Part shown: positions 54,424 to 64,000 of the stretch, in pieces
Layout of the letters: each line of letters opens with the position of its first letter
Position numbering within the stretch: the first letter of the stretch is position 1
NCBI GenBank assembly: GCA_033297075.1
Contig: MU858069.1
Span: 1-64,000 of the forward strand
Length of the DNA stretch: 64,000 nucleotides
Direction of reading: 5' to 3'
Source of the DNA: Rhypophila decipiens
Taxonomy: Eukaryota > Ascomycota > Sordariomycetes > Sordariales > Naviculisporaceae
Notes under the pieces: generated by a model
Seen by the model: only the letters and a program-made list of their open reading frames with translations
Told to the model about the DNA's origin: nothing
The model's database searches: none
Program-made: the position numbers and the translations under genes

Positions 54424-57400
54424 CTAGCGGAAGTGGCCCTGGATGAGCTGCTGCGTCTCAGGAGAAAACTGCTGAATTAGTAGGTCGCCGTTCGTGCCAG
54501 ATGCCGCCACAAGGTTCTTGGTAGCATTGACGACACGGAGAAGGGTTTGGCCACTCAATACATCGGCCTCAAGTGCTTGTCCAACGAAGCCAAAGACCTT
54601 GGCAACCTGGGTCGCTACGGCGGGATGTTGCCTATTGGTTGTTAGCATGGAGTCTTGCAATTGGACAATGTGCAAGAAATCGCGACGTGACTGGTGGGGG
54701 ACATACCTCTCCATGAGCTCGGCCAAATAAGCGTAGGCATACGGCGCCGCCTCCTCGTCGTTGGTTACTGGGAGCGTATCAACCCATTGACCGATAACTG
54801 CATCGACTTGCGGCTGCGGAACAGCAGTGGCGTTATAATGAAGAATTTTTGCAATCGCTGCACAAGCATTCTCCGTGGCATAGACATTCTCCTCGCTTCT
54901 GGGATCAGGGAATTGGATCACGTTGAAGAGAAACTCGATGGCACCGCCCAAGAAGGGTGCCCAAGCAGCACCGCCTTTATGGGCAGCTACGCCAATACCG
55001 TACGCCGCCGCTTGTCTTATGGCGGCGGACTGGTCGCGGCATCCTTGTAGCAGCGGTTGAGAGATGTAGTTGGCATATGCGATGCTTTGAGGACCGCAGT
55101 ATTCCAAAACGTCGTCCATAATGCACAGGCCCCATTGTCGTTGGGTGGCATCGGTAGACTTCAGGAAACTCTCGTATGTCGGCAGCAGGCGCTCCCAAGT
55201 CGGGAGGAAGTTGGCGGCGTGGTACTTGAAGATGCAGTGGAACGCCTTGTTCATATCCGAAAGAAGCGTCTGGTCATCTTCAATCGCAAGAAGCAGCTCT
55301 TCCTGCTCGTCCTCCACATCCTCAGGGGCAGCGCCAGCGTGCTCCTCGGCACGCTGATAAACACGATCCTTGTAGTCCTCGAGTGTCGATGTAACGCCAT
55401 CGATGAAACCGAACATGTGTTGAGCGCTGAGGCATGGCTTCCCGACCACCTCAACTGACTCGTAAAAGCACTGGTACATTTCGGCCAAAGCGTCCACAGC
55501 AGGCTCGGCGGTGAGAACTTCCAGCAGCTTTTCGACCGTCACGCTCCAGAGACCCGCCAGCTCGTTGGAGTTGGGCCCGTAGTGATTTTTGTATGAGCTT
55601 AGGAGCTGTGGGACGAGCTTGGCCGATACGAACCGCACAGGATCGTGGAAGAAAAAGGCCAGGCCGGGAAGGGCAATCTGCTCCATGATATCTCGAGCAT
55701 AGGGGGCAAAGTCTCCCTCCAAGACTTGGGCGTAAACCACCAGGAGCTCGATAGCCATGTGCTTATCGTCCATGGCACTGGTCCGGATGCCGATCGTCTT
55801 GCCACGGATGGGAACGAGCTCCCAGCCGTCCTCCTGCTGAAACTGCTCCACTTGCTCATCGTCTTCGAGGAGCTGGATGTCAGCCTTGGCGCTAGCCAGC
55901 TCAATAAGCGGCGGCATGACGTTTGGCAGGAAGGGCAGGAAATCCTTGCCAAGCACACGGCACATACGACCCCAGCAGTGCATCAGATACTGAGCCTGTG
56001 GGTCGTCGGGTTCTGTGATGTTCTGCTGAATCGTTGCCAACAGCTGAACCAACAGCATTGCATCAGTGCCGAGGCGCTCCTTGCCAACCGCAAGAGCAAT
56101 TAGGGTAGCGCACTCCATAGCCTTGGCGCGGAGCAGACGGTACTCTTTGGCGTTGTCACGCTGGAGAACGCTGACAAGGAGGGGCATGAGAGTATCGTAG
56201 TATTGGCCGAATGCCTGCTCCGCCGCATCAGCAATGGTTGCGATAGTCGAGAGTGCCTGCTCCTGGACATATCGCTTGTCATCTTGCAGAAGGCGGAAGA
56301 GATGGTTGAGGAGGTCGTTGAGGTAAGGCACAAGGACGCTCTTTTCGGCCTCCTCACAGAAGTTGACAAGAGCCGCTGCCGCATGAGATTTCACGCGGGC
56401 CTCAGGCGATTCGAGAACGGGAATGATGGCTTTGAGCACCGTGTCGTAGAAGTCTCGCTGCATGGTCGGAGCAAAGTCGGTGCTCATCTGGCCGAGGGCA
56501 TTGCAGCCAGCCCAGCGAACACGTGGGTGCGCATCTTTGAGGCAAGGGACAACCAGGTCGAGCACCTGCTTCAACTCGCCAATCATCTGATCCCGGCAAC
56601 CCTCCGAGATGGCTGAAATGGCCATCAAGGCGGCGTGGCGGTCTCGCCACGCCAGAGACTGTAACATTCTGGGAAGCCAGTTGAAAGTTGGTGCGAGAAC
56701 AACGGGGCCCCCCAGTTTGTTGGCGAGGCGGTCCATGCATTGCTCGCCAGCGACATGGTTCAGGTCGCTCTCCTCCTGATCGAGATCATCAGATTTGAGC
56801 CACTCGGACGCATCGTCGTCATCCTCGCCAAGATCCGTCATGAGGCTGAGACACTGAGTGATCATATCGTTCGTATACGAAGGATCTTTCTTGCACATGG
56901 ATGGGGCGTAATCGGCAAAGGTTGCCATGAGTTCGAGGGCGTTTTGCCTGCAGATGTCGCTCAGTTCCTTGTCCTGGATGACCGAAACACAAAAGTGAAC
57001 GAGAACCGAAAAAAGGGACTTGAACATCCGAGGAGCACTTTCGGCGAGCTCGATCAGGGCGAGGAGGGCCGTGCTAAGGTCCTCCGAGTCCTGCGAGTCC
57101 TTGATCGGAGGGAGAATGTTCAAGACATCGGGAAGGAGATGATGGTATTTGGCGGAGCTTTTTTTGTTCAGGGTTCTGAAGAAAGCGGCGAATGCCTCCA
57201 TGGCGGCCAGACGAACCGCGACGGAGTCATCTTTGAACGCAACCGTAAAGGCGTGGGCGACATTATCCTCGTGCTGCTTGCCAATGATGCCAGGAGTGGT
57301 CTTGAAGACGCGGAACGCGATCTCACGTTTGCCAGAATCGGCGTCCTGGCTCAGCGCAAAAAGACTCTGAAGAAGCTCTGGCCAAGAGTCGCCGTTCTCG

Positions 57401-57798
57401 GAATATTGTCTGGCAATCTCGGCGACAGCGTCACTTATTTTGTTGCGGACGGGTCGTTCGGTCTCGGCAACCAGTGTCTCTAGGAGCTTGGAGCGGATAG
57501 CAAGAGCGTCTTGGGGGTTTAACGAAATGAACATATCTGTGTTCTCGGCGGTAGGCGTCTTCCTGGTTTTTATGGCTATTCGGCGAAAAATAACAGCCGC
57601 AAAAGACCGTGCTGCTGGGGAGTCCCTGTGGGCCGTAATGTGTTCAACAAGGCCCATGAGCAGCACTTCGGGTCTTGTGATGGTCCAGTTGTTCTGCAAA
57701 TGTTCCTCTGCCTCGGCGCGGTGCCTGTTGTCAGGTGACTGGAGGGCCTGGAGGAGCTGAGACAGCTCAGCTGTGGCATCGGGCGGAAGAAGCGACAT
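54424..57798 (-). CDS. PSE1: Importin beta-family karyopherin, Kap121/Pse1 (importin-5) type
   Basis: This nuclear import receptor carries cargo such as ribosomal proteins through the nuclear pore. The start is ATG 57798 in strong context (CACAATGTC); the frame further upstream starts only with GTG. HEAT repeats span the protein, with Pse1/IPO5 hallmarks ALQSPDNRHRAEAEEHL, HPRVRWAGCNALGQMSTDF, HAAAALVNFCEEAEK and AYAYLAELMER. The uninterrupted frame hides a 75-nt intron at 54706-54632 (donor gtatgt, branch tgctaac, acceptor aatag). Removing it joins AELMER to QHPAVATQVAKVFGF and gives 1099 aa, close to yeast Pse1 (1089). An acidic loop (LGEDDDDASEW) near residue 340 is also family-like. It is divergent from the Sds23 gene. 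Confidence 0.94.
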   Translation of the reverse strand: MSLLPPDATAELSQLLQALQSPDNRHRAEAEEHLQNNWTITRPEVLLMGLVEHITAHRDSPAARSFAAVIFRRIAIKTRKTPTAENTDMFISLNPQDALAIRSKLLETLVAETERPVRNKISDAVAEIARQYSENGDSWPELLQSLFALSQDADSGKREIAFRVFKTTPGIIGKQHEDNVAHAFTVAFKDDSVAVRLAAMEAFAAFFRTLNKKSSAKYHHLLPDVLNILPPIKDSQDSEDLSTALLALIELAESAPRMFKSLFSVLVHFCVSVIQDKELSDICRQNALELMATFADYAPSMCKKDPSYTNDMITQCLSLMTDLGEDDDDASEWLKSDDLDQEESDLNHVAGEQCMDRLANKLGGPVVLAPTFNWLPRMLQSLAWRDRHAALMAISAISEGCRDQMIGELKQVLDLVVPCLKDAHPRVRWAGCNALGQMSTDFAPTMQRDFYDTVLKAIIPVLESPEARVKSHAAAALVNFCEEAEKSVLVPYLNDLLNHLFRLLQDDKRYVQEQALSTIATIADAAEQAFGQYYDTLMPLLVSVLQRDNAKEYRLLRAKAMECATLIALAVGKERLGTDAMLLVQLLATIQQNITEPDDPQAQYLMHCWGRMCRVLGKDFLPFLPNVMPPLIELASAKADIQLLEDDEQVEQFQQEDGWELVPIRGKTIGIRTSAMDDKHMAIELLVVYAQVLEGDFAPYARDIMEQIALPGLAFFFHDPVRFVSAKLVPQLLSSYKNHYGPNSNELAGLWSVTVEKLLEVLTAEPAVDALAEMYQCFYESVEVVGKPCLSAQHMFGFIDGVTSTLEDYKDRVYQRAEEHAGAAPEDVEDEQEELLLAIEDDQTLLSDMNKAFHCIFKYHAANFLPTWERLLPTYESFLKSTDATQRQWGLCIMDDVLEYCGPQSIAYANYISQPLLQGCRDQSAAIRQAAAYGIGVAAHKGGAAWAPFLGGAIEFLFNVIQFPDPRSEENVYATENACAAIAKILHYNATAVPQPQVDAVIGQWVDTLPVTNDEEAAPYAYAYLAELMERYVPHQSRRDFLHIVQLQDSMLTTNRQHPAVATQVAKVFGFVGQALEADVLSGQTLLRVVNATKNLVAASGTNGDLLIQQFSPETQQLIQGHFR

Positions 57799-59654
57799 TG
57801 TGAATGAACGGGGGGTGGCAGCCGAGGCTGTCACGAAGTGAGCGAATGCGGTAGAAGCTCGTTGCAGGTCGTCGGAGCGATATAAGCCTCTACAGAGTAC
57901 CTAAACTTTGTCGAGGGAAAGGTTAGCATAGGTAAAGGTCGGGATTATAGAGACGGTTCGAAAGCTGAGGGTAGGGCGATGAAGGGGTGGGGGACAAACT
58001 CGAGGCAGCCAGCGCCCAGGGTGCGCGATTGCGATCGTGTGAAATCTTGGAGAGTGGCAGAAATAGGTCGATAATTCTGACGTTGAGGACGAGAAAACGC
58101 GGTCTTGAACGCGTTCCAGAGTTGGAGGGGCGCAAAGTTGTGCCCCTTGAGCAGCTTCGATGAGACGGGAAGAGGGGGTTTTATTTGGTGGAGGGGGAGA
58201 CAACTTGAATGGAAAATGGTCGATAATTTTTTTTGATTGGGTTTCGACTTCGCAGGTGGGCTCGAGGATGAATGGAGGGGCAGGTGGGTCACGCGCAGAT
58301 GCACCGAAAAACAGTCCCGCTACAAAAAACAGTGTACCGGTGGCTCTGAGCCGCCCAGAATCACAATTATGGTAGGGAAAAAGGGTGCAGAATTGGTGAA
58401 AGATCTGGTCTGGAGATAAACGAGTTTTGATATTTATACTTTGGGCACAAAATCTTGTTCAGAAACCTTTATAGCGGGCAAACCCGAGCAGCTGAGGTTA
58501 CATGACTTTGTCTGTTGTAGGATAATCCGTACAGCACCAGTCGACCAGTAACACCTTCCTTTGGGATGTCATCGACCAAGTCTGACCCGGACCCCGCTAG
58601 GCTCTCACCCATGCCACAAGGAACCGCCATGCCCAACTTGTGACATACCTGCCTGAACAGCTCATCGTGAGATGCCTCAAAAGAAAGGGCTTGCAAAATG
58701 CGCGAAAAAGAACTGACACGGATTGTTGTCTCCTGGAAGTCGCGTTTTGTGAGTATGAGTGATCCTTGAAAGAGCAGCTACCACTACCCATGACCCCTGA
58801 CGGCACAGACCAGGCTGGTCTTTAAGCCGTATGCTCAGCGGCCAGGCCTTTCGACTGTTGTTGGTACCCCGGGAAACCATGAACTGAGCAATGCAACCAC
58901 TACCACTGAATTTGGGTGGTCAGGTCCAATTTCCACTCCTACTTCCCACCTTCGGTCGTTCCTGTTCTTGATGAACCTGCCAGGGACGACTTTTCGAATG
59001 TCAATGTTTGATCTCGCGGGAGACAGATCTCCCCACAGTTTTGGAACGGTGGAACATCCCTAGACTCCCCTAGTCTGATAAGGAACTCACCCCACAGGGC
59101 GAGACCGATAAGAAGGAGAGGGGCAGCCAGGAGGGCTGGGGAGGACCCAGTCGACCGTGGCGTGACGATCCCCAGAGATCTCGCCCTGCTCGCGCCGACG
59201 GGAGTCCATGTGATCAGCTTCACGCTAAGCTTCCATCGGGTATGTACTGGAATAGCTTCAGGTGACTGTTCATGAGACTGATTTGCTGTTGGAAATATTC
59301 GTATAATGCGTAGCTAGAAAGCATGAATTTTTCATTCATTTCCCCTGAGATGTTTTGCAAAAAGCTCATTCTTTGCTGAGTCGTTTCTGGTTTCGTAAAT
59401 GACCCAATTCGACACAATTTGAACACCAACAACACAACCCCGCATCACCTCTCATCTGCCCTGTCGTCATCCCGGATCAAGCCACTGCCCCGGGCTTCTA
59501 AAGCAAACAAACAAACAACACAAAGGATATTCCAATTGAGAATTCCGGCGACTCGCAACCACAAGATCAGTATCAACAACTTGGCCGTATACATTTCGGC
59601 GAGAAGCAGAACTTACGACCACGGACACACAAGGAACCGAAGCTCTTTCTTCAA
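57799..59654. promoter_or_regulatory. Divergent promoter region of importin and SDS23 genes
   Basis: About 1.86 kb lies between the two start codons. The importin side (57,900-58,300) reads on the minus strand as a CT-rich leader. The SDS23 leader from about 59,400 is rich in CA and AAC. No further gene is recognised, and I could not identify specific factor sites. Confidence 0.35.
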
Positions 59655-61346
59655 ATGGAAGCTTCAGCAAAAGCTGGGCTGGGAGGCAACCCTCCTCTCA
59701 CCACGGCTTCGTCCAGCACTTCGTCACTTGGCGTCTCGATTCCTACACCGCCCGAGCGAAGCAATTCTCAGTCGGGGAATCACAAGTCTGCGCACATGGC
59801 TGCCCATCGTCAGAGCTTCGCAGACAACCAGCGATACCCGCCTTCGCCTCGCTCGCAACGGCACCCTTCCTTCACACAGCAAGCCGTCCAAGAAATGATG
59901 AATAATCCACCCAACAACAGAAATCCAAACCCTCGGTATGCCGGGAAAGACTGGCGCGATCTGGCCGTCGGGGAGTTTGCGGTCCCGGAAGAGGTCCGCT
60001 GGGTCGATTTCGACACCTCGGTTGAGGAGGCGACGATGGTGCGTTTTGACTTTCTTGGCAGAAACAGTTGGCAGAGATGACTGACATGCTTTTTTTTTCT
60101 TTGCGAGCTCAGACACTTCTCAAGAATAACCCCAATAACGTTGTGCTTATTCGCGAGAACTCGACTTCCAAGACTGCCGTTTCGACGTTTGACCATAACG
60201 ACCTGAACGCCTATCTTCTGGTGGTTGTCGCTCTTGCGACCCCGGAGGAAGACCAGATACAGCTCTACCAGGATATTTCAAGCAAGGCGCAGTCGCAAAC
60301 ACCAATATCTTTGCGAGAGATTCAACCCATTTGTCGAAAAGAGCAATTGGTGACGCTGGACGATGAGGCGCCGTTGAACAAGGCTATTGAGATATTCGGT
60401 AGCGGCATCCACCGGATACTGGTGACGGATCCTAACGGCGAGGTGGTTGGGATCCTGAACCAGCTGCGAGTGCTCGAGTTCTTCTGGAACGAGGCTGTCA
60501 ACTTTCCCATGATCGAACGACTCTACACATGTCCATTGCGAGACCTCCCGATCGGGACTCAAAAGATTATTTCCATCAAGTAGGTGCCGGAAAGCAAACT
60601 TCTTCTCCTCGCTTCGCTAACCATTTCCTTTTTGCAGCGCCGACGCCCCCTTGGCTGAAGCCCTCCTTACTATGAACAACGAGGGGCTGACCTCGGTGGC
60701 CGTGGTCGATAATGGGTTCAACGTGGTGGGTAATATATCCACTGCCGACACCAGGCTCTTGACCAACGCAGCCAGTCTGCCCCTTCTTGAAAACACGTGC
60801 ATGCACTTCATCAGCGTCATCCTCTCGGAGCGCGGCGTCGAGCGTGGTCGCGATTCATTCCCGGTTTTCTATGTCAGTCCGCATTCGACTCTCGCCCATA
60901 CTGTCGCAAAGCTCGTCGCCACGCACTCGCATCGAATGTGGGTTGTCGAGTCCGCCTCGCCTTCCCCCAGTGCTCCAGCAACGCCATTGCTACAGCCCAC
61001 TCAACCAGCAGCTACACCTTCGTCGATTCCCTCGTTCAGCGGCGGTATTGGCGCTGGAAGACACAGTCCCTCTCCTGGCCCGGGTCCTAGCGCAAAGACT
61101 CCGGCTTCTCCCCTCCCAACTCAGACATTCGCCTCGGTTCCCGCTTCGGCTCTTCCCGGTGCCTGTCTGTCTGGCCGTCTTACCGGCGTGGTCTCTCTGA
61201 CGGATATTCTCAATCTCTTTGCCCTGAAAAGCGGTCTCAGCCCTTCGGATCCGTCGGAGCAGCGTGCAAGGAGAAGACGTAGCTCGAGTTCTTCTGTGCG
61301 GCCGAGTATCGAGAATGGACGCCCGAGCTCTGATCTTAGACGATAG
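59655..61346 (+). CDS. SDS23: Sds23/Moc1-type CBS-domain protein
   Basis: This is a homologue of yeast Sds23 and fission-yeast Sds23/Moc1, CBS-domain proteins that restrain PP2A-type phosphatase and link nutrient state to the cell cycle. There are three exons: 59655-60038, 60113-60579 and 60638-61346, giving 519 aa. The Ser/Pro-rich N-terminus includes [11 protein letters not shown] and a motif near residue 97 ([13 protein letters not shown]), both typical of Sds23. CBS modules follow: [46 protein letters not shown] and [16 protein letters not shown] low-complexity Pro/Ser/Ala insert of about 75 residues interrupts the last CBS pair. The first intron has donor gtgcgt, the second gtaggt. The basic, Ser-rich C-terminus ([11 protein letters not shown]) may be a phosphorylation region, which is inferred. 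Confidence 0.9.
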
Positions 61347-62264
61347 GGACGTTGAGATGTGGGCTTTGTGTCTAACCAAGGACGAGATACCAATGATGGA
61401 GAAGAGGAGGAGGAGGAAAGGTGCTAAACGAAAAGCATATATTAAAAGGGGTTCTGGCTGCTTTGTTTATCTTGGCCTTGCAGAGTAGCATTTTTGATAT
61501 TATCGTTACAGTTGGCGCTTTCATTGCCTAGCTGCAGTCTCTTTGGTTTGTTTCATTTTCGCCGATTTATTAACCTCACAAATTCCTTTTCGATTTTAGT
61601 GGACGGGGCCCGGTCCTCTCAGGAAGCTCTCGCAAACACTTGTTCACGCGTATTATCTGTACAGGTCTTTTAGGTAGTTTTCGTTTTAATCACTAGTTGA
61701 TAGGCTCTCCTCTTCGTCGTTTAGTCTCTTAGTTACTAGCACGACCTGTGGTCACAGCGTTTTACAACAATAGTTGGTTTTTGGCCGTATTGTTTTCTTT
61801 AAAGCTGGTGAAATGCCATATTATGAATGACTATCAAGGCGAAGAGTATCTATTATGAAGCCTCTGAGGGGGATACGATCATGTCTCCATGTGATTTATG
61901 CGTATAATTTAACATATATATGCCTTGGGTAAGAACTATATATACCTTACGCAAGAACCATATATGCATCTCGATCGTAGTTCCATCTCCTGAGATACAG
62001 TCCCTTGTTGGTATAATCAGACGTTGGTATTGACTGACGACGAGGGCCAAGGCGGACATGTTGCTCCAGACCTGTCTTGGGAGATAGACTGACAGGCGCA
62101 CGCACGGATGGGCCATGTCCTGATCTTCTTCCTTCTTTCTGGGGATTCAATTTACTGTCCTCTGAGATAAAAACGTCCCTCTCAAGCTACTGTAGCTAAC
62201 TACCTGAGCTGAGTACTCGTGAGACGCTGAGACAGACCATTTATCTTATCTCTTATCTCGTATC
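61347..62264. other. Convergent intergenic region
   Basis: This region is the 3' flank of SDS23 and of the small Rsa3-like gene. An imperfect 22-bp direct repeat occurs at 61917-61938 and 61939-61960 (tatatgcc... and tatatacc...). No gene is seen. Confidence 0.5.
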
Positions 62265-62645
62265 TCATTTCTTCGATTTCTTTTCCTTTTTCTTCTTCTT
62301 CTTCTCAGCGTCATCGGCCTTTACAGCATCTGCACTTGCGCCATCCTCTTTTACTGTTTCTGTAACTACCTCTATAGCATCTGTGGCCTCTGTTTCTGGT
62401 GCTGTTGGTACAGGTCCTTCGGCAGTGACGATCCGTCTTTGCTCATCCGGTGAGAATAGAGCTGATCCTTGCTGGAGGGCACTGATTAGGAGAGGGAGGG
62501 CGTCATTCTTGAAGTCGTCTGCGTTGCGGATCTTGTCGAGATCCTCGGCGAATTCTTTGGTTACTCGTTGGAGGTAGTATGATGTGAACTCTTCTTGGAC
62601 TTGGAGGTCTGTTTTGCTTTTGGGCGGTTCAGAGGAGGTGGCCAT
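62265..62645 (-). CDS. Small protein resembling ribosome assembly protein Rsa3
   Basis: This 126-aa single-exon frame starts with ATG in good context (TCATGGCC). Residues 15-70 form a compact conserved-looking module, EEFTSYYLQRVTKEFAEDL then KIRNADDFKNDALPLLISAL and QQGSALFSPDE. The spacing fits the C-terminal domain of Rsa3, a factor in 60S ribosome assembly. An acidic and Ala-rich stretch follows, and the protein ends in a lysine tail (EKKKKKKEKKSKK), common in nucleolar proteins. Rsa3 proteins usually carry the module at the C-terminus rather than the N-terminus, so this may be a related but separate fungal family. It is divergent from the GH28 gene. Confidence 0.6.
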   Translation of the reverse strand: MATSSEPPKSKTDLQVQEEFTSYYLQRVTKEFAEDLDKIRNADDFKNDALPLLISALQQGSALFSPDEQRRIVTAEGPVPTAPETEATDAIEVVTETVKEDGASADAVKADDAEKKKKKKEKKSKK

Positions 62646-63285
62646 GATGTTTGGTTTTGTCTTGACTTGTTTGGCTATGGTGTTTTGGATTTCTGTGGGA
62701 TTTTTGGTGTGTCCTTGTCAAGGCTTTGATGTGGATGAGACAAGACTGGTGCGAATAAGGTATGGAAACTTTGAGTGAGGGCAGGCATGGAGGTGAGATG
62801 TGATGGATGAAATAAAGTTTTAGAGCCTAAAAATTAGTGACCCACCCCCGGAATTTTAGCGGGCCACTCAGCTGCAGGTTCAGCCCTGGCCCTGAACGGC
62901 CTGCTGCAGGGCCAATCGGGGCTCCATTCTCTTGACATCTCGCCGTGTCAACTGGAAGTTGTCCGCACCCAGGATCAAGATGGGAGCACACTATATGCAA
63001 CCCTCGAAATAGACATCTTACCGAGATGGCCCTCAAAAAAACCCGGGACCTATACAGGTGCGGATATTCTTGAGTAAATCTTTCTCTGTCGGTGAATGCT
63101 CGCTAGAAGGCAAAGGCAATCAATCTATTTCGCCTGATTCGACCGGTTCAAATCAGTTCCATCAATCAATGATTCCCAAATCTTCCGGGCTGCTCTGGCC
63201 AGATCTGAGCTTCTGGATATCTGCTACGATGGCCCTTCTCTCCCTTTTCCTATCCTCTGCCAAGTGATATCCCCATCGTAGATAC
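62646..63285. other. Divergent intergenic region
   Basis: This region contains the promoters of the small Rsa3-like gene and the pectinase gene. It holds no coding sequence or repeat. A ggttcaaatc string at 63144 looks like a tRNA B-box, but no cloverleaf can be built around it. Confidence 0.45.
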
Positions 63286-64000
63286 ATGTCGTCTATGATG
63301 AGGCTGATCTCGATCCTCCTTGCCGTTCTTCCCTTCTTGGGTGTCGGCAATGCGTTGGCATGGGGCCGGATCGTTAACGTGACACAGCCATGTGTCTTTC
63401 ATGGTCCGACGGGATACGCTTGGCTCGCCAATATCACGAGCTTCAGTCATTGTTCGGGGATCATCATATCTGGTCTCAAGGTGCCGGCGGGAGTTACTCT
63501 GAGTCTGAGGAATCTGAAGAATACCTCGGTATGCTTTCTCCTTTCGATACGGTGTTTGGACGATGACTGACCCCTAGGACAGGTGACGTTCCAAGGCGAG
63601 ACCTCATGGGGCTACCAAGAATGGGCCGGTCCTTTACTATCCATCGAAGGCAACAACGTCACCGTCAAGGGTGCCCCGGGGTCCGTCCTCAACGGCACCG
63701 GGGAGCTGTGGTGGGACGGCGAGGGATCGGACGGCAAGACGAAGCCAAAGTTTTTCAAGCTCAAGCTTACTAACTCGACTGTCGACGATATCCGGATCGT
63801 GAACTCGCCTGTCCATGTATTTAGCATCAACAATTGCAGGAATCTGACGCTCGCCAATATCATGATCGACAATAGCCTTGGCGATAAAAGGGGGGGCCAC
63901 AATACGGATGGGTTCGACATCTCGGAGAGCAGCGATATTACCATCGTAGGGGCGAAGGTGTATAACCAGGACGACTGTGTCGCTATCAACTCGGGAACGG
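63286..64000 (+). CDS. GH28 polygalacturonase (pectinase), secreted, partial
   Basis: This is a family 28 glycoside hydrolase that cleaves pectic galacturonan in plant cell walls. Exon 1 is 63286-63528 and exon 2 runs from 63583 past the window end (donor gtatgc, acceptor gacag); 220 residues are visible. A signal peptide lies at residues 1-25 ([17 protein letters not shown]). The right-handed beta-helix contains repeats with N-glycosylation sites (NVT, NIT, NLT). The catalytic aspartates are present: HNTDGFD with Asp190, and NQDDC with Asp211 and Asp212. The GHG and RIK motifs expected next fall outside the window. Three ATG codons at 63286, 63295 and 63298 all keep the signal peptide. Endo versus exo action cannot be settled from this part. 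Confidence 0.93.

Noticed and set aside
57799..57834. Extension of the importin N-terminus by 12 residues
   Set aside because: The upstream codon is GTG. The ATG at 57798 has the strong CACAATG context and matches the family N-terminus.
63130..63175. tRNA-like B-box (ggttcaaatc)
   Set aside because: No A-box, anticodon arm or acceptor stem can be paired around it. No tRNA, 5S or snRNA gene was recognised anywhere in the window.

Overview
The window is nuclear DNA of a filamentous ascomycete (Pezizomycotina, most likely Sordariomycetes). Evidence: short introns with GTRNGT-type donors, CTAAC-like branch sites and CAG/TAG acceptors; compact single genes on both strands; and diagnostic proteins such as a White Collar-1 photoreceptor beginning MNNNYY, a CaaX-tailed Chs4/Skt5 chitin-synthase regulator, an AA9 lytic polysaccharide monooxygenase and a GH28 pectinase. 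There is no sign of prokaryotic, viral or transposon coding sequence. Exon junctions were worked out by hand from splice signals and reading phase.

Layout, left to right. 0.3-1.2 kb: AA9 oxidase (+). 1.8-2.8 kb: F-box/ankyrin protein (-). 4.0-5.1 kb: short-chain dehydrogenase (-). 5.9-8.9 kb: Chs4/Skt5-like Sel1-repeat protein (-). 9-12.3 kb: long gap. 12.4-13.3 kb: proteasome lid subunit Rpn12 (+). 14.0-18.1 kb: alpha-COP (-), divergent from 19.2-23.7 kb UDP-glucose:glycoprotein glucosyltransferase (+). 24.6-27.0 kb: Rad54 (-). 27.9-28.8 kb: possible unassigned transcript. 29.1-30.3 kb: mitochondrial carrier (+). 32.7-34.5 kb: NYN-domain protein of unknown role (-). 36.4-40.2 kb: Rsc1/Rsc2-type bromodomain-BAH protein (-), divergent from 41.4-42.5 kb Otu1 deubiquitinase (+). 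42.8-42.95 kb: 22-bp minisatellite. 43.1-45.3 kb: formamidase/acetamidase with nine exons (-). 47.2-50.4 kb: WC-1 (-), with a 4-kb gap upstream. 54.4-57.8 kb: Kap121/Pse1-type importin (-). 59.7-61.3 kb: Sds23-type CBS protein (+). 62.3-62.6 kb: small Rsa3-like protein (-). 63.3 kb to the end: GH28 polygalacturonase (+), cut by the window edge.

The genes are mostly housekeeping and do not form one pathway. Some themes recur. The adjacent divergent alpha-COP and UGGT genes both serve the early secretory pathway. Rpn12 and Otu1 act in ubiquitin/proteasome turnover. Rad54 and Rsc1/2 are chromatin and DNA-repair factors. The AA9 and GH28 genes near the two ends encode secreted plant-cell-wall enzymes. 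I found no convincing new multi-gene system. The most useful observations are structural: a CaaX box completed by a 12-nt last exon, an in-frame intron hidden in the importin ORF, a 19-nt exon and long homopolymers in the formamidase gene, a 22-bp minisatellite, an overlapping upstream ORF on the Chs4-like gene, and an uncharacterised NYN-domain protein.
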